A DNA stretch of 64,000 nucleotides from Cognatiluteimonas profundi. Lineage in GTDB: Bacteria > Pseudomonadota > Gammaproteobacteria > Xanthomonadales > Xanthomonadaceae. Both the position numbers and the translations under genes were made by a program. The stretch is taken from assembly GCF_009792795.1 (NCBI RefSeq), contig NZ_VKHQ01000004.1, positions 368,659 through 432,658 on the forward strand. Reading direction: 5' to 3'. Within the stretch, counting starts at the first letter, position 1; every line of letters begins with the position of its first letter. A model generated the notes under the pieces. The model saw nothing but the letters and a program-made list of their open reading frames with translations, did not search any database and was not told the DNA's origin. Shown here piece after piece: positions 1 to 7,984 of the stretch.

Positions 1-402
1 GTCGCGCAGCAGGGCGTGCGTCTGGCCGCTGGGCTGCCACAGCAGGCAACCGAAGCGCCGCGGGTCGTTGAAGCGCAGGACCTGCGCAGGTCGGTCGGCC
101 GTGGCTTGCAGCATCACGTCGACATGGTCGTGCGGCCGTGCCGGTGTGCGCGCGGGAAGCACGCGCAGGCTGCCCGACATGCCCAGGTGCCACAGCGCGC
201 TGCCGGCATCGGTATCCAGCAGCAGGTACTTGGCGCGACGGCGGACGGCGACGATGCGCTGGCCGGGCAATCGCCGCGGGACGTCATCGGGGATCGGCCA
301 GCGCAGGTCCGGCCGCCGCAGCAGGACGCCCTCGACGATGCGGCCGGTCAGGTGCGGCGCGAGGCCGGCGCGGGTGGTTTCGACTTCAGGCAGTTCAGGC
401 AT
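1..402 (-). CDS. mutM: Formamidopyrimidine-DNA glycosylase MutM (3' end outside window)
   Basis: Bifunctional base-excision repair enzyme that removes oxidised purines such as 8-oxoguanine and nicks the abasic site. The first 134 codons are present. The protein starts MPELPEVET, so the N-terminal Pro2 nucleophile and Glu3 expected of the Fpg/Nei family are in place. It continues with the family's N-terminal beta-sandwich, including RRAKYLLLD and the WHLGMSGSLRV stretch, and FNDPRRFG near the cut end. The helix-two-turn-helix and zinc-finger regions would lie beyond base 1. It is transcribed divergently from the desaturase at 676. The start is fixed by the obligatory Met-Pro N-terminus. The family call is certain; only the missing C-terminal part is unseen. 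Confidence 0.96.
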   Translation of the reverse strand, partial: MPELPEVETTRAGLAPHLTGRIVEGVLLRRPDLRWPIPDDVPRRLPGQRIVAVRRRAKYLLLDTDAGSALWHLGMSGSLRVLPARTPARPHDHVDVMLQATADRPAQVLRFNDPRRFGCLLWQPSGQTHALLRD

Positions 403-675
403 GGTCGTGCAGGCGCGGATTCATGGCTGCATCTTCCCTCGCCGATGGCGGCAACGCGGCAGCTGGCGTTGCGCCGGGCGTGAATGCGACGGTGTCGCTG
501 CCGCGCGTGGGCGCATCGTCACGATGTCCCAAAGGGGCTGAACGGAACCGGCCTTCCAGGCGCGAAAGCGGCATGAAGCTGGCATGATGACTCCTGGAGC
601 GGACCCTCGTTTTCGCGTCGGCGGCAGTCGCCCCGCGCGTCCCTTCCCGTCCGACCGTTCCCACCGGAGTCCGCA

Positions 676-1884
676 ATGCCCGCTTCCTTCCTCGGCTTCC
701 TCGCGCACGGCCTGTTGCAGACCGGCTGGGTGGGGCTCGCCGTGTACCTGCTGGTCGCCACCCAGCTCACCATCTTCTCGGTGACCCTCTACCTGCACCG
801 CAGCATGGCGCACCGCGGCGTCGACTTCCATCCGCTCGTCGCCCACTTCTTCCGCTTCTGGACCTGGCTGACGACGTCGATGGTGACGCGCGAATGGGTC
901 GCGATCCATCGCAAGCACCACGCCAAGTGCGAGACCGCGGAAGATCCGCACAGCCCGATGCAGAAAGGCATCAAGACCGTGTTCTGGCGCGGCGTCGAGT
1001 TGTATCGCGAAGCGCGCACGCAGCGCGACGACATGGAGAAGTACGGCAAGGGCTGCCCGACGGACTGGATCGAGCGCCACCTGTACACGCCACACGCGAC
1101 CATGGGGCCGACGCTGCTGCTGTTCATCAGCTTCGCGCTGTTCGGGTTCGCCGGCGTCGCGGTGTGGGCCATCCAGATGCTCTGGATCCCGTTCTGGGCG
1201 GCGGGCGTGGTCAATGGCCTGGGCCATTGGTGGGGCTACCGCAACTTCGTCACCGACGACACCGCGACCAACCTCACCCCGTGGGGCGTGTGGATCGGTG
1301 GCGAGGAACTGCACAACAACCACCACGCGTTCCCCAGCTCGGCGAAGTTCGCCCTGCGCAAGTGGGAATTCGACATCGGCTGGGCCGCCATCCGCCTGTT
1401 CGAGTCGGTGGGCCTGGCCAAGGTGTTGCGGGTCGCGCCGTCGCTCGACGTACGGCCGAACATCTCGGTGCCCGACGCCGACACGTTGAAGGCCTTGCTC
1501 GCGATCCGCTTCCAGGCGATGACCGATTACCAGCGCGACGTGCTCAAGCCGGCGCTGCGCGAGGAAGCCAGTGCCGCCGGCGCGAAGCTGCGCGCGCTGC
1601 TACCGCGCAAGCTGCGCAAGGGATTGGCCGACGACGGCCGCTGGCTGAAACCCGAAGCGCAGCAGCAGCTGCAGTCGTGGGTCGCGCAGCGTCCGCGGAT
1701 CCGCACGCTGGTCGAGCATCGCGCCCGCCTCGCCGCCGTGCTCGAAGCCCGCAGCAACAGCGCCTCCGAGACGCTGCATCACCTGCAGGCCTGGTGCCAT
1801 GACGCCGAGGCCAGCGGTAATCGCGCCCTGCAGGAGTTCTCGGCCCGGCTGAAGGGTTACTCGCTGCGATCGATGCCTGCCTGA
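676..1884 (+). CDS. desA: Membrane acyl-CoA / fatty acid desaturase (DesA type)
   Basis: Di-iron membrane desaturase that introduces a double bond into saturated acyl chains, using O2 and reduced ferredoxin or cytochrome. All three histidine boxes are visible: HRSMAH at residues 41-46, HRKHH at 78-82 and HNNHH at 213-217. Hydrophobic segments lie at roughly 12-40 and 143-175. A GGAG at 666-669 sits 6 bases before ATG 676 and fixes the start. The protein has 402 residues. The last ~130 residues are a charged, helical tail after the catalytic core, a layout found in long gammaproteobacterial DesA proteins. A good intrinsic terminator follows at 1927-1955, so this is probably a single-gene transcript. 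The exact acyl substrate and bond position cannot be read from the sequence. Confidence 0.9.
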   Translation: MPASFLGFLAHGLLQTGWVGLAVYLLVATQLTIFSVTLYLHRSMAHRGVDFHPLVAHFFRFWTWLTTSMVTREWVAIHRKHHAKCETAEDPHSPMQKGIKTVFWRGVELYREARTQRDDMEKYGKGCPTDWIERHLYTPHATMGPTLLLFISFALFGFAGVAVWAIQMLWIPFWAAGVVNGLGHWWGYRNFVTDDTATNLTPWGVWIGGEELHNNHHAFPSSAKFALRKWEFDIGWAAIRLFESVGLAKVLRVAPSLDVRPNISVPDADTLKALLAIRFQAMTDYQRDVLKPALREEASAAGAKLRALLPRKLRKGLADDGRWLKPEAQQQLQSWVAQRPRIRTLVEHRARLAAVLEARSNSASETLHHLQAWCHDAEASGNRALQEFSARLKGYSLRSMPA

Positions 1885-1926
1885 GGCACGGCCCGATCGC
1901 CACCACGCGACCTCGCGACACCCGAA

Positions 1927-1955
1927 AGCCCGGCCGTCACTGGCCGGGCTTTTTT
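1927..1955 (+). terminator. Intrinsic terminator of the desaturase gene
   Basis: A 9-bp perfect stem (1927-1935 with 1942-1950), a 6-base loop and a T6 run at 1950-1955. It lies 43 bases after the desaturase stop. The GTG start of the next gene begins at the very base after the T run. Confidence 0.85.
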
Positions 1956-2270
1956 GTGGTGCTCGCGTCGCTGTCCTGCGCTGTCGCGAGCGCCGTCGAT
2001 CCGGCACCCGCGGACTACCTGATGCGCATGGATGGCAATCACGATGGCCGCGTGTCGCTGGCCGAGTACCAGGACTGGTTGTGCTACGGCTTCGATGCGA
2101 TGGACCGCAACCACGACGGCGTGCTGTCGCGCGACGAGTTGCCGGGCGGCCGTGGACAGGTAATCTCGCGCGATGCGCACCGCGCCCGCCTCGCCCTGGC
2201 ATTCGGTCGCCAGGATCGCGACGGCAATGGCTTCCTCGACGCGCGCGAACTCGCCTCGCCGCCACGCTGA
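1956..2270 (+). CDS. Small EF-hand (calcium-binding) protein, probably exported
   Basis: The protein has 104 residues with three EF-hand loops of the DxNxDG type: about residues 26-37 (DGNHDGRVSLAE), 50-61 (DRNHDGVLSRDE) and 87-98 (DRDGNGFLDARE). The acidic positions 1, 3, 5 and 12 expected for Ca2+ ligands are present. The N-terminus VLASLSCAVASAVDPAP looks like the end of a signal peptide that lacks its positively charged start. No Shine-Dalgarno sequence and no in-frame ATG lies upstream. The earliest start is GTG 1956 (or 1959), directly behind the desaturase terminator. The gene may therefore be poorly expressed or a 5'-trimmed relic. The function is unknown beyond probable calcium binding. 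Confidence 0.62.
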   Translation: MVLASLSCAVASAVDPAPADYLMRMDGNHDGRVSLAEYQDWLCYGFDAMDRNHDGVLSRDELPGGRGQVISRDAHRARLALAFGRQDRDGNGFLDARELASPPR

Positions 2271-2448
2271 AGCGCCTGCGCGTCCGCTGGGACGGCGCGA
2301 TTGATGTTGACGCGGGGACAACGGCCAAGGACGATTGACGCCAGTCCGCGCCACGTCGTCGGCCGTTCGTCATCGAACCGCCGCGCGCCCGCCGGACCAC
2401 CATTCCGCCGACAGGATGTCGGCCACACGGACGCAGGGACGAGCGCGC

Positions 2449-4122
2449 ATGCGCCAGCTGAAATTCGGTTTTGCCACGGCCATCGTGCTGCTGGCCCTGG
2501 CCTGCGGCCTGTACCTGTCGGGCGAACTGGCACTGCGCCTGCTCGGACTACCAACCACCATCGTCGACTGGCATCTGTATCCGGACTACGTGCGCGCGCT
2601 CGGCCTGCCGCAGCTGCGGCCCTACGTCGGCCGCATCGAGCTGGCGGGCGCCATCGGCTTCGGCGTGCCGATCGCGTTTGCGGGAATGCTGCTGGCGGCG
2701 GCATTCCGGCCCAGGCGCACGTCGATCCATGGCGATGCGCGCTTCGCCAATGCCCGCGACCTGCACCGCCATGGCCTGTTCCGGCGATCCGACGACGGCA
2801 TCGTGCTGGGTCGGCATGGCGGCAGGCTGTTGCGGCTCGGCGGCCAGCAATCGGTGATCCTCGCCGCGCCGACGCGATCGGGCAAGGGTGTCGGCGTGGT
2901 CGTGCCGAACCTGCTGGAGTATCGCGAGTCGGTCGTGGTGCTGGACATCAAGCAGGAGAACTTCGAACTCACCAGTGGCTGGCGACAGAGCCAGGGCCAC
3001 GCTGTCTTCCTGTTCAATCCCTTCGCCGAGGACGGGCGCACGCATCGCTGGAATCCGCTGACCTACGTGTCGGTCGATCCCGCGTTCCGGATCTCGGACC
3101 TGATGGGAATCGCCGCGCTGCTGTATCCGGACGGCCGCGCGGAACAGGCCTTCTGGACCAGCCAGTCGCGCAATGCGTTCATGGCCTTCGCGCTGTACCT
3201 GTTCGAGAACCGCGACGACGCCGCACGGATGGGTTTCCCGGGCGTGCCGCCGGCGCCGTCGCTCGGCGCGCTCTACCGGCTGTCCACCGGCGATGGCAGC
3301 CCGCTGCGCGACTGCATCGAGGCGCTGTCGGCGCAGGCCTTCCTCGGACCGCACGCCCGCTCCGCCTTCGCGAACCTGCTGTCGCTGGCCGAGGTGACGT
3401 TCGCATCGGTGCTGGGAAGCTTCAAGGAGCCGCTCAATCCCTGGCTCAATCCGGTGCTCGACGCCGCCACCAGTGGCGACGACTTCCTGCTGACCGACCT
3501 GCGCAAGCGGCGCATGAGCATCTATGTCGGCATCCAGCCGAACAAGCTGGCCGAAGGCCGCCTGATCCTCAACCTGTTCTTCGCGCAGCTGATCAATGCC
3601 AACACCCGCGAGCTGCCGCGCAACAACCCGCAGCTGCGGCACCAGTGCCTGCTGCTGATGGACGAATTCACCGCCATCGGCAAGCTCGACATCCTCGCGT
3701 CCGCCAGCGCCTACATGGCCGGCTACAACCTGCGCCTGCTGCCGGTCGTCCAGAGCCTGGCGCAGCTCGATGCGACGTACGGCAAGGACGTCGCGCGCAC
3801 GCTCGTCACCAACCATGCCGCGCAGATCGTCTTCGCGCCGCGCGAGCAGCAGGACGCCAACGATTATTCGGAGATGCTCGGTTTCACCACCGTGCGTACC
3901 CGGCACGTCACCCGCGGCCGCGATACCTCGCACAGCGACACCATGGAGCGGCGCGCATTGCTGCTGCCACAGGAACTCAAGGCGCTCGGTGGCGAGCGGC
4001 AGGTGCTGCTGTACGAGGGAATGGCGCATCCGGTGCTGTGCGACAAGATCCGCTACCACCGCGAAGCGCATTTCACCCGGCGCCTGCTGCCTGCCGTGCG
4101 GGTGCCCGCCGTGCCCGCATGA
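2449..4122 (+). CDS. virD4: VirD4/TraG-type coupling ATPase (orphan type IV coupling protein)
   Basis: Inner-membrane hexameric ATPase of the T4SS coupling family, which hands DNA or protein substrates to a type IV secretion channel. Two N-terminal membrane segments (about residues 5-27 and 65-85) precede the motor domain. Walker A is APTRSGKG (about 139-147) and Walker B is LLLMDEF ending near 407. The typical GDARFA and DIKQENFELTSGWR stretches are present. From ATG 2449 the protein has 557 residues, normal for VirD4. This start is preferred because it opens directly on the first membrane helix and has a purine-rich AGGGA upstream. An ATG at 2416 would add 11 residues. No virB gene lies nearby: the neighbours are an EF-hand protein and a lipoprotein. 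Whether it serves a T4SS elsewhere in the genome, for example an antibacterial X-T4SS, is inference. Confidence 0.88.
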   Translation: MRQLKFGFATAIVLLALACGLYLSGELALRLLGLPTTIVDWHLYPDYVRALGLPQLRPYVGRIELAGAIGFGVPIAFAGMLLAAAFRPRRTSIHGDARFANARDLHRHGLFRRSDDGIVLGRHGGRLLRLGGQQSVILAAPTRSGKGVGVVVPNLLEYRESVVVLDIKQENFELTSGWRQSQGHAVFLFNPFAEDGRTHRWNPLTYVSVDPAFRISDLMGIAALLYPDGRAEQAFWTSQSRNAFMAFALYLFENRDDAARMGFPGVPPAPSLGALYRLSTGDGSPLRDCIEALSAQAFLGPHARSAFANLLSLAEVTFASVLGSFKEPLNPWLNPVLDAATSGDDFLLTDLRKRRMSIYVGIQPNKLAEGRLILNLFFAQLINANTRELPRNNPQLRHQCLLLMDEFTAIGKLDILASASAYMAGYNLRLLPVVQSLAQLDATYGKDVARTLVTNHAAQIVFAPREQQDANDYSEMLGFTTVRTRHVTRGRDTSHSDTMERRALLLPQELKALGGERQVLLYEGMAHPVLCDKIRYHREAHFTRRLLPAVRVPAVPA

Positions 4123-4216
4123 GCCGGCGGTCGGGGCCTTGCACGGCTGCGCCGCGGCGTCCACGGATGGTTCATGCGCGGCTTCGTATGCTCGATTCCC
4201 AGCCGAGGAGATGCCG

Positions 4217-4669
4217 ATGAACCTGCGTCCGCAAGCCGTCGCACTGCTCGCGCTCGCCCTGGCGGGCTGCGCAACCACGTCGCGGGTCATGCTCGGCCCG
4301 ACCTACCCACCCATCGCCCCCGAACAGGTGCACATCTACTACCAGCCGCCCGCGCGCTATCGCGAAGTGGCCCTGCTGGAGGCCCAGAGCGGTCCGTTCA
4401 CCTACGGCGAACAGAACAAGACCAATTCCGTGCTCATGAAGCTGCGGGCAGAGGCGGCCAAACTCGGCGCCAATGGCGTGCTCTTCCAGGGAGCCGAGAG
4501 CGGCTATGGCGGCAGCGCGGTCGGCGTGGGCGTCGGCGGTGGACACTTTGGCGGCCACAGCAGCTTCGGCGGCGGCGTCGGGGTGAACATCAGCCCGACC
4601 CAGAAGTACGCACACGGCATGGCCATCTACGTCACCGACGCATCGCCAGCGGTTTCCCCGCCGCGCTAG
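4217..4669 (+). CDS. Glycine-rich outer-membrane-type lipoprotein, unknown function
   Basis: A 150-residue lipoprotein. A short N-terminus and hydrophobic stretch end in the lipobox LAGC with Cys18, followed by ATTSRVML. A YRxVALLEAQSGPFTYGEQNKT segment and a KLRAEAAKLGANGVLFQG helix resemble a heavy-metal-binding/YbjQ-like fold. A Gly/Ser/His-rich loop (about residues 95-125) follows. The start at 4217 is chosen over ATG 4211 because GAGGAG at 4205-4210 abuts 4211 but stands 6 bases before 4217. A TATGCT -10-like hexamer lies at 4186-4191. It follows the VirD4-like gene by 94 bases and ends convergent with the halogenase-like gene. No role in secretion can be shown. Confidence 0.8.
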   Translation: MNLRPQAVALLALALAGCATTSRVMLGPTYPPIAPEQVHIYYQPPARYREVALLEAQSGPFTYGEQNKTNSVLMKLRAEAAKLGANGVLFQGAESGYGGSAVGVGVGGGHFGGHSSFGGGVGVNISPTQKYAHGMAIYVTDASPAVSPPR

Positions 4670-4711
4670 TCGCGGTCCGGTGGGATTCCGGCCGGTGGCG
4701 TTGCGGCCGGC

Positions 4712-6346
4712 TCAGGCCGCGTCGGCGTACCACGCTGCATCCAGCGAGCGATGGGCATCGTCGCCCGCCAGCATCGCGTCCAGTCCACGATCGTCGATAT
4801 CGGCGTGCGCCCGGCGTGCGCGCGCCAGCACCTCTGCGGCGAGCCAGCGCATGCGCGCGATGTTGTCCTGCATGCGTGCGAAAAATGCCGCATCGTCCAG
4901 GTCATCGGACAGGGCGCGGTTCATCTCGTGGAACCAGCCGATCCGGTACTGGTCGAGCATGCGCTCGTCGGGAACCAGCGGCCCGGTATTGCGCTTTCCC
5001 CAGTCGCGCAGCAGGGCCTGCAGCGCGATGTTGAGGTCCGCCGCCTGCGAGAACTCGGCACGCAGCCGCCCCAGCATGCCCAGGTCGGTCAGGCGCCCGG
5101 CGAAATACAGCGGCGCCAGCAGCGCCCAGTAGAAGGTGTAGTCCCAGATGATCTTGACCGGCATGACCTGCGCATCGCCGAACAGCGGGTACTGGTCCTG
5201 GTACAGCGTGAGCGTGTTGGCGTAGAACGACTGGTACAGCTGCTGGTAGACGGCCGCATACGGCGCGATCCGCTGGCCGGCGCGGTCCTTCTCGACCAGG
5301 TCGCAGATGTATTCGTTGCTGATGGCGATGAAATCGCTGCCCGGCGAGTAGAAGGGGTCCAGGAACAGTCCGGCGTCGCCGGTCAGCGCCCAGCGATCGG
5401 CCGAAAACACCTGCTTGCAGCCGTGGGAGAAGTGCCGCAGGAACTGGAAATCCTGCAGTGCATGCCCGGGCGCGTCGAGCGAGCGAGCGACCTGCGGCTG
5501 GTGCTCGCGCAGCCAGGCCATCGCCTTGTCGTGGGTGTTCATCGTCTCCAGCGGATGCAGCGTCGCGTCGCAGACGATGCCCAGCGAATGCGCGCCTGAC
5601 GCCAGCGGGATCAGCCAGAACCAGTAACCCGGACCGCACATGTGGTTGGTCGAGCGCCAGCGATCGGGTGGATCGCAGCGCTGCAGCCACGGCAGGTCGT
5701 CGGACCAGGCGTTGGGATCGATGAAGCCGTCGACGCGCCACCAGACCGCATTGACGTCGTGGTCGTTGGGCTCGGCCAGGTCGAGCTTGCGCTTGAGCAG
5801 TGCCGCGCGCCCGGAGGCATCGACGACCCAGCGCGCCGCGAGCGTTCCGGCCACGCCGGCCTGTTCGAAGCCGACCGCGTGCCCGGATGCGGCGTCAAGC
5901 TCGATCGAACGCACCACCGCGCCGTCGCGGAATGCGACGCCGAGCGCGCGCGCCTGCCCGCCGAGGAAATTCTCGAAGCGGCCGCGGTCGAGCTGCCACG
6001 ATGGCGTCGGCAGCAACTGGCTCACGCCGAGCTCGGTGCAGCGATCGACATCGTCGCGACCGTCGGAGAAGAAGAAGCGAAAGCCGAACTTGCGGATCTG
6101 CTCCGCGTCCAGGTGCTCGCGCAAACCGAGCACGTGCGAAAAATAATGCGCGCCGATCTCCACCGTCGACTCGCCGACCTTGAATGCCGCTTCGCGGACC
6201 GGATGCGCGCGACGTTCGATGACGGTCACCGCGAGATCGGGTGTGCGCTGCTTGAGCTGGATCGCCAGCGTCAAACCCGCCAGGCCGCCGCCGAGGATCG
6301 CAACGTCGGTGCGGTCGCTGCCGGCCGGCGCAACCAGAGCCGTCAT
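4712..6346 (-). CDS. FAD-dependent halogenase-like oxidoreductase of the aryl-polyene block
   Basis: A 544-residue flavoprotein of the tryptophan-halogenase/PHBH superfamily. The dinucleotide motif GGGLAG is at 19-24, GES at 58-60, the flavin halogenase signature WxWxIP as WFWLIP at 242-247, and the second FAD motif GDAGLFLDP at 323-331. These are visible in the sequence. WxWxIP is known from flavin-dependent halogenases. Xanthomonadins are brominated aryl polyenes, so a bromination role is plausible but inferred. The start ATG (6346-6344) overlaps the stop of the glycosyltransferase gene by 4 bases (ATGA), which shows translational coupling. It is the last gene of the four-gene operon and converges on the lipoprotein gene. 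A non-halogenating oxidase remains possible. Confidence 0.85.
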   Translation of the reverse strand: MTALVAPAGSDRTDVAILGGGLAGLTLAIQLKQRTPDLAVTVIERRAHPVREAAFKVGESTVEIGAHYFSHVLGLREHLDAEQIRKFGFRFFFSDGRDDVDRCTELGVSQLLPTPSWQLDRGRFENFLGGQARALGVAFRDGAVVRSIELDAASGHAVGFEQAGVAGTLAARWVVDASGRAALLKRKLDLAEPNDHDVNAVWWRVDGFIDPNAWSDDLPWLQRCDPPDRWRSTNHMCGPGYWFWLIPLASGAHSLGIVCDATLHPLETMNTHDKAMAWLREHQPQVARSLDAPGHALQDFQFLRHFSHGCKQVFSADRWALTGDAGLFLDPFYSPGSDFIAISNEYICDLVEKDRAGQRIAPYAAVYQQLYQSFYANTLTLYQDQYPLFGDAQVMPVKIIWDYTFYWALLAPLYFAGRLTDLGMLGRLRAEFSQAADLNIALQALLRDWGKRNTGPLVPDERMLDQYRIGWFHEMNRALSDDLDDAAFFARMQDNIARMRWLAAEVLARARRAHADIDDRGLDAMLAGDDAHRSLDAAWYADAA

Positions 6347-7158
6347 CCGGCGCGCTGCATGCGGGCCGCCAGCGACGGTGCGAACTCGCCGCTGGGATCG
6401 TGGATCAACGGCGGGTTGGCGCGGATGCTGCGCCAGGTTTCGAAGATGCTGTCGCCGCGCAGCGCCTGGGTGACGATATGGCCGGTGATCCGGCTGAAGT
6501 CGCGGACCGGCTTGAAGTGGCTGGCGCGGAACTCCTCGCTGGAGTGCACGCTCTTGTAGCGCGATTCGATCGGTACCGAGACGCAGCGCGAGCCGAGCAT
6601 GCGCGCGGCCGAGATCAGGATCTGGGCCTCGAAGACGAAGTCCTCTCCGGGCACGTCCTCCAGCGCGGCGACGGCGGCCGGATACAGGCGCTGTCCGCTC
6701 TGGCAATCGGCGATCTGGTAACCGGTCGCCCAGGCGATGCCCCAGTCGCCGAACTCGTTGGCCAGCCGGCGGTACGTCGGCTGCTGCGAGCGTTTGCGCA
6801 GGCGCGCGCCAATCACGATGTGGCCCGGATACACGTTGCCGGCTTCGATCAGGCGGGGCATGTCGTCGGGTGCATGCTGGCCATCGCCATCCATGGTCAG
6901 CACCGCGCTGCTGCCACCCTGCAGGGCCACACGGAAACCATCGCGCAGCGAGGCGCCCTTGCCCTTGCGCTGCTCGTGCCGCAGCACGGTCACCGGCAGG
7001 TCGGCGATCCGCGCGAGTGTGTCGTCCTCCGAACCGTCATCGATCACGATGACGCGTTCGCAATGGGCCAGCGCACCCTCCACGACCCCGCGGATGCGCA
7101 GGGCTTCATTGAGCGCGGGAATCACCGCCGTGACGTTGCCGCGATCCAGGGATGTCAT
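6343..7158 (-). CDS. Family 2 glycosyltransferase (aryl-polyene/xanthomonadin type)
   Basis: A 271-residue GT-A fold glycosyltransferase of the dolichyl-phosphate-mannose-synthase-like group. The N-terminal VIPALNEALRIRGVV opens the nucleotide-sugar site, IDDGSEDDT follows, and the catalytic metal motif is DGDGQH near residues 90-95. There is no C-terminal membrane segment. In the xanthomonadin and aryl-polyene clusters known from Xanthomonas, a GT2 enzyme accompanies the ketosynthases and modifies the polyene lipid head or tail. The same role is inferred here from the neighbours. It lies 9 bases downstream of the chain-length-factor gene and overlaps the FAD gene by 4 bases, so all are probably one transcript. 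Confidence 0.9.
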   Translation of the reverse strand: MTSLDRGNVTAVIPALNEALRIRGVVEGALAHCERVIVIDDGSEDDTLARIADLPVTVLRHEQRKGKGASLRDGFRVALQGGSSAVLTMDGDGQHAPDDMPRLIEAGNVYPGHIVIGARLRKRSQQPTYRRLANEFGDWGIAWATGYQIADCQSGQRLYPAAVAALEDVPGEDFVFEAQILISAARMLGSRCVSVPIESRYKSVHSSEEFRASHFKPVRDFSRITGHIVTQALRGDSIFETWRSIRANPPLIHDPSGEFAPSLAARMQRAG

Positions 7159-7167
7159 CGAATGCCC

Positions 7168-7956
7168 TCACCAGCCATGTGCTATCTCCACCCGCAATTG
7201 ACGCCCGGGTCCGGCGTGCAGTGCCAACAGGTCCTGGCCGCCGGCCAGGGCCTGGAACAGGGGCAGCATGGGCGCCATCGCGTTACGACCGAGCAAATCC
7301 GCCAGCGCTCCCTGCGGCGTCCTGGCTTGGCCGTCGACCAGCGTCAGCCGCAGTTGCGGCGCATCGTCCCGCGGCTGGCGCGACAGCACCATCGCGCCGC
7401 CGAGCAGGCCGACGCTGCTGGACACCGCCGCCAGCGGCCCGGTGGACGCCGCGTCGAACGCGACCAGCAACACTGCCGGGGCACCAGCCTGCAGTTGCAC
7501 CATCGCCTCGAGCAGGCCCTGGGCGAAACTGGCGTCATGACTGCTGAGCGCGGTCGCCGGCTCCACGCAGCCGGTACCGATGGTCCAGTAGCCGGCAGCC
7601 GCGTTGTGCACCGAGTTGTGGAAGCGCGTGGGCGAGATCGAGGCCGCGTCGGTCGACAGGGTCGTGCACATGTAGTCGGTGATCGCCAGATCACCGTGGG
7701 TGGAGGCGAACACCGACGGCAGCGTTTTCGGATCGCGGCCCGCCGCGGCGCAGGCGGCCATCGCCACTTCCAGCGCGACGGCGACGGACTCGGGCGCGCG
7801 GCGGCGTTCGTTGGGCGCCAGCAGTTGCGGCGCCGGGCGCAGCGGCGGGTCCTCCGGCTGCGTGCCATCGGCGACCAACGCGCGCGCGGCCTCCCAGGAC
7901 GGCAGCCCGGTGGCCCAGAAACCGACGCCCTCCAGTGTTGCGACGAGACTGCTCAT
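7168..7956 (-). CDS. Beta-ketoacyl synthase chain-length-factor-like protein
   Basis: A 262-residue protein with a thiolase fold that lacks the ketosynthase active-site cysteine. The region FHNSVHNAAAGYWTIG holds the conserved Asn/His pattern of the 'beta-ketoacyl synthase chain length factor' family of aryl-polyene clusters. It is shorter than a true KS (about 400). It probably pairs with the active KS encoded 28 bases upstream and sets polyene chain length; this is inferred from the family and pairing. The start chosen is ATG 7956 (MSSLVATLEG); an in-frame ATG at 7968 would add four residues. It sits second in the operon. Confidence 0.85.
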   Translation of the reverse strand: MSSLVATLEGVGFWATGLPSWEAARALVADGTQPEDPPLRPAPQLLAPNERRRAPESVAVALEVAMAACAAAGRDPKTLPSVFASTHGDLAITDYMCTTLSTDAASISPTRFHNSVHNAAAGYWTIGTGCVEPATALSSHDASFAQGLLEAMVQLQAGAPAVLLVAFDAASTGPLAAVSSSVGLLGGAMVLSRQPRDDAPQLRLTLVDGQARTPQGALADLLGRNAMAPMLPLFQALAGGQDLLALHAGPGRQLRVEIAHGW

Positions 7957-7984
7957 GCGACCGCCCATGCGGCGTGGATGCGGC

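Noticed and set aside
395..675. Small open frames between mutM and the desaturase
   Set aside because: Arg/Ser/Ala-rich sequence without motifs. The 273-bp gap is best read as divergent promoter space, holding only the desaturase GGAG.
7168..7956. A second catalytic ketosynthase
   Set aside because: It lacks the active-site Cys motif and is only 262 residues long, so it is called as a chain-length-factor-like partner.
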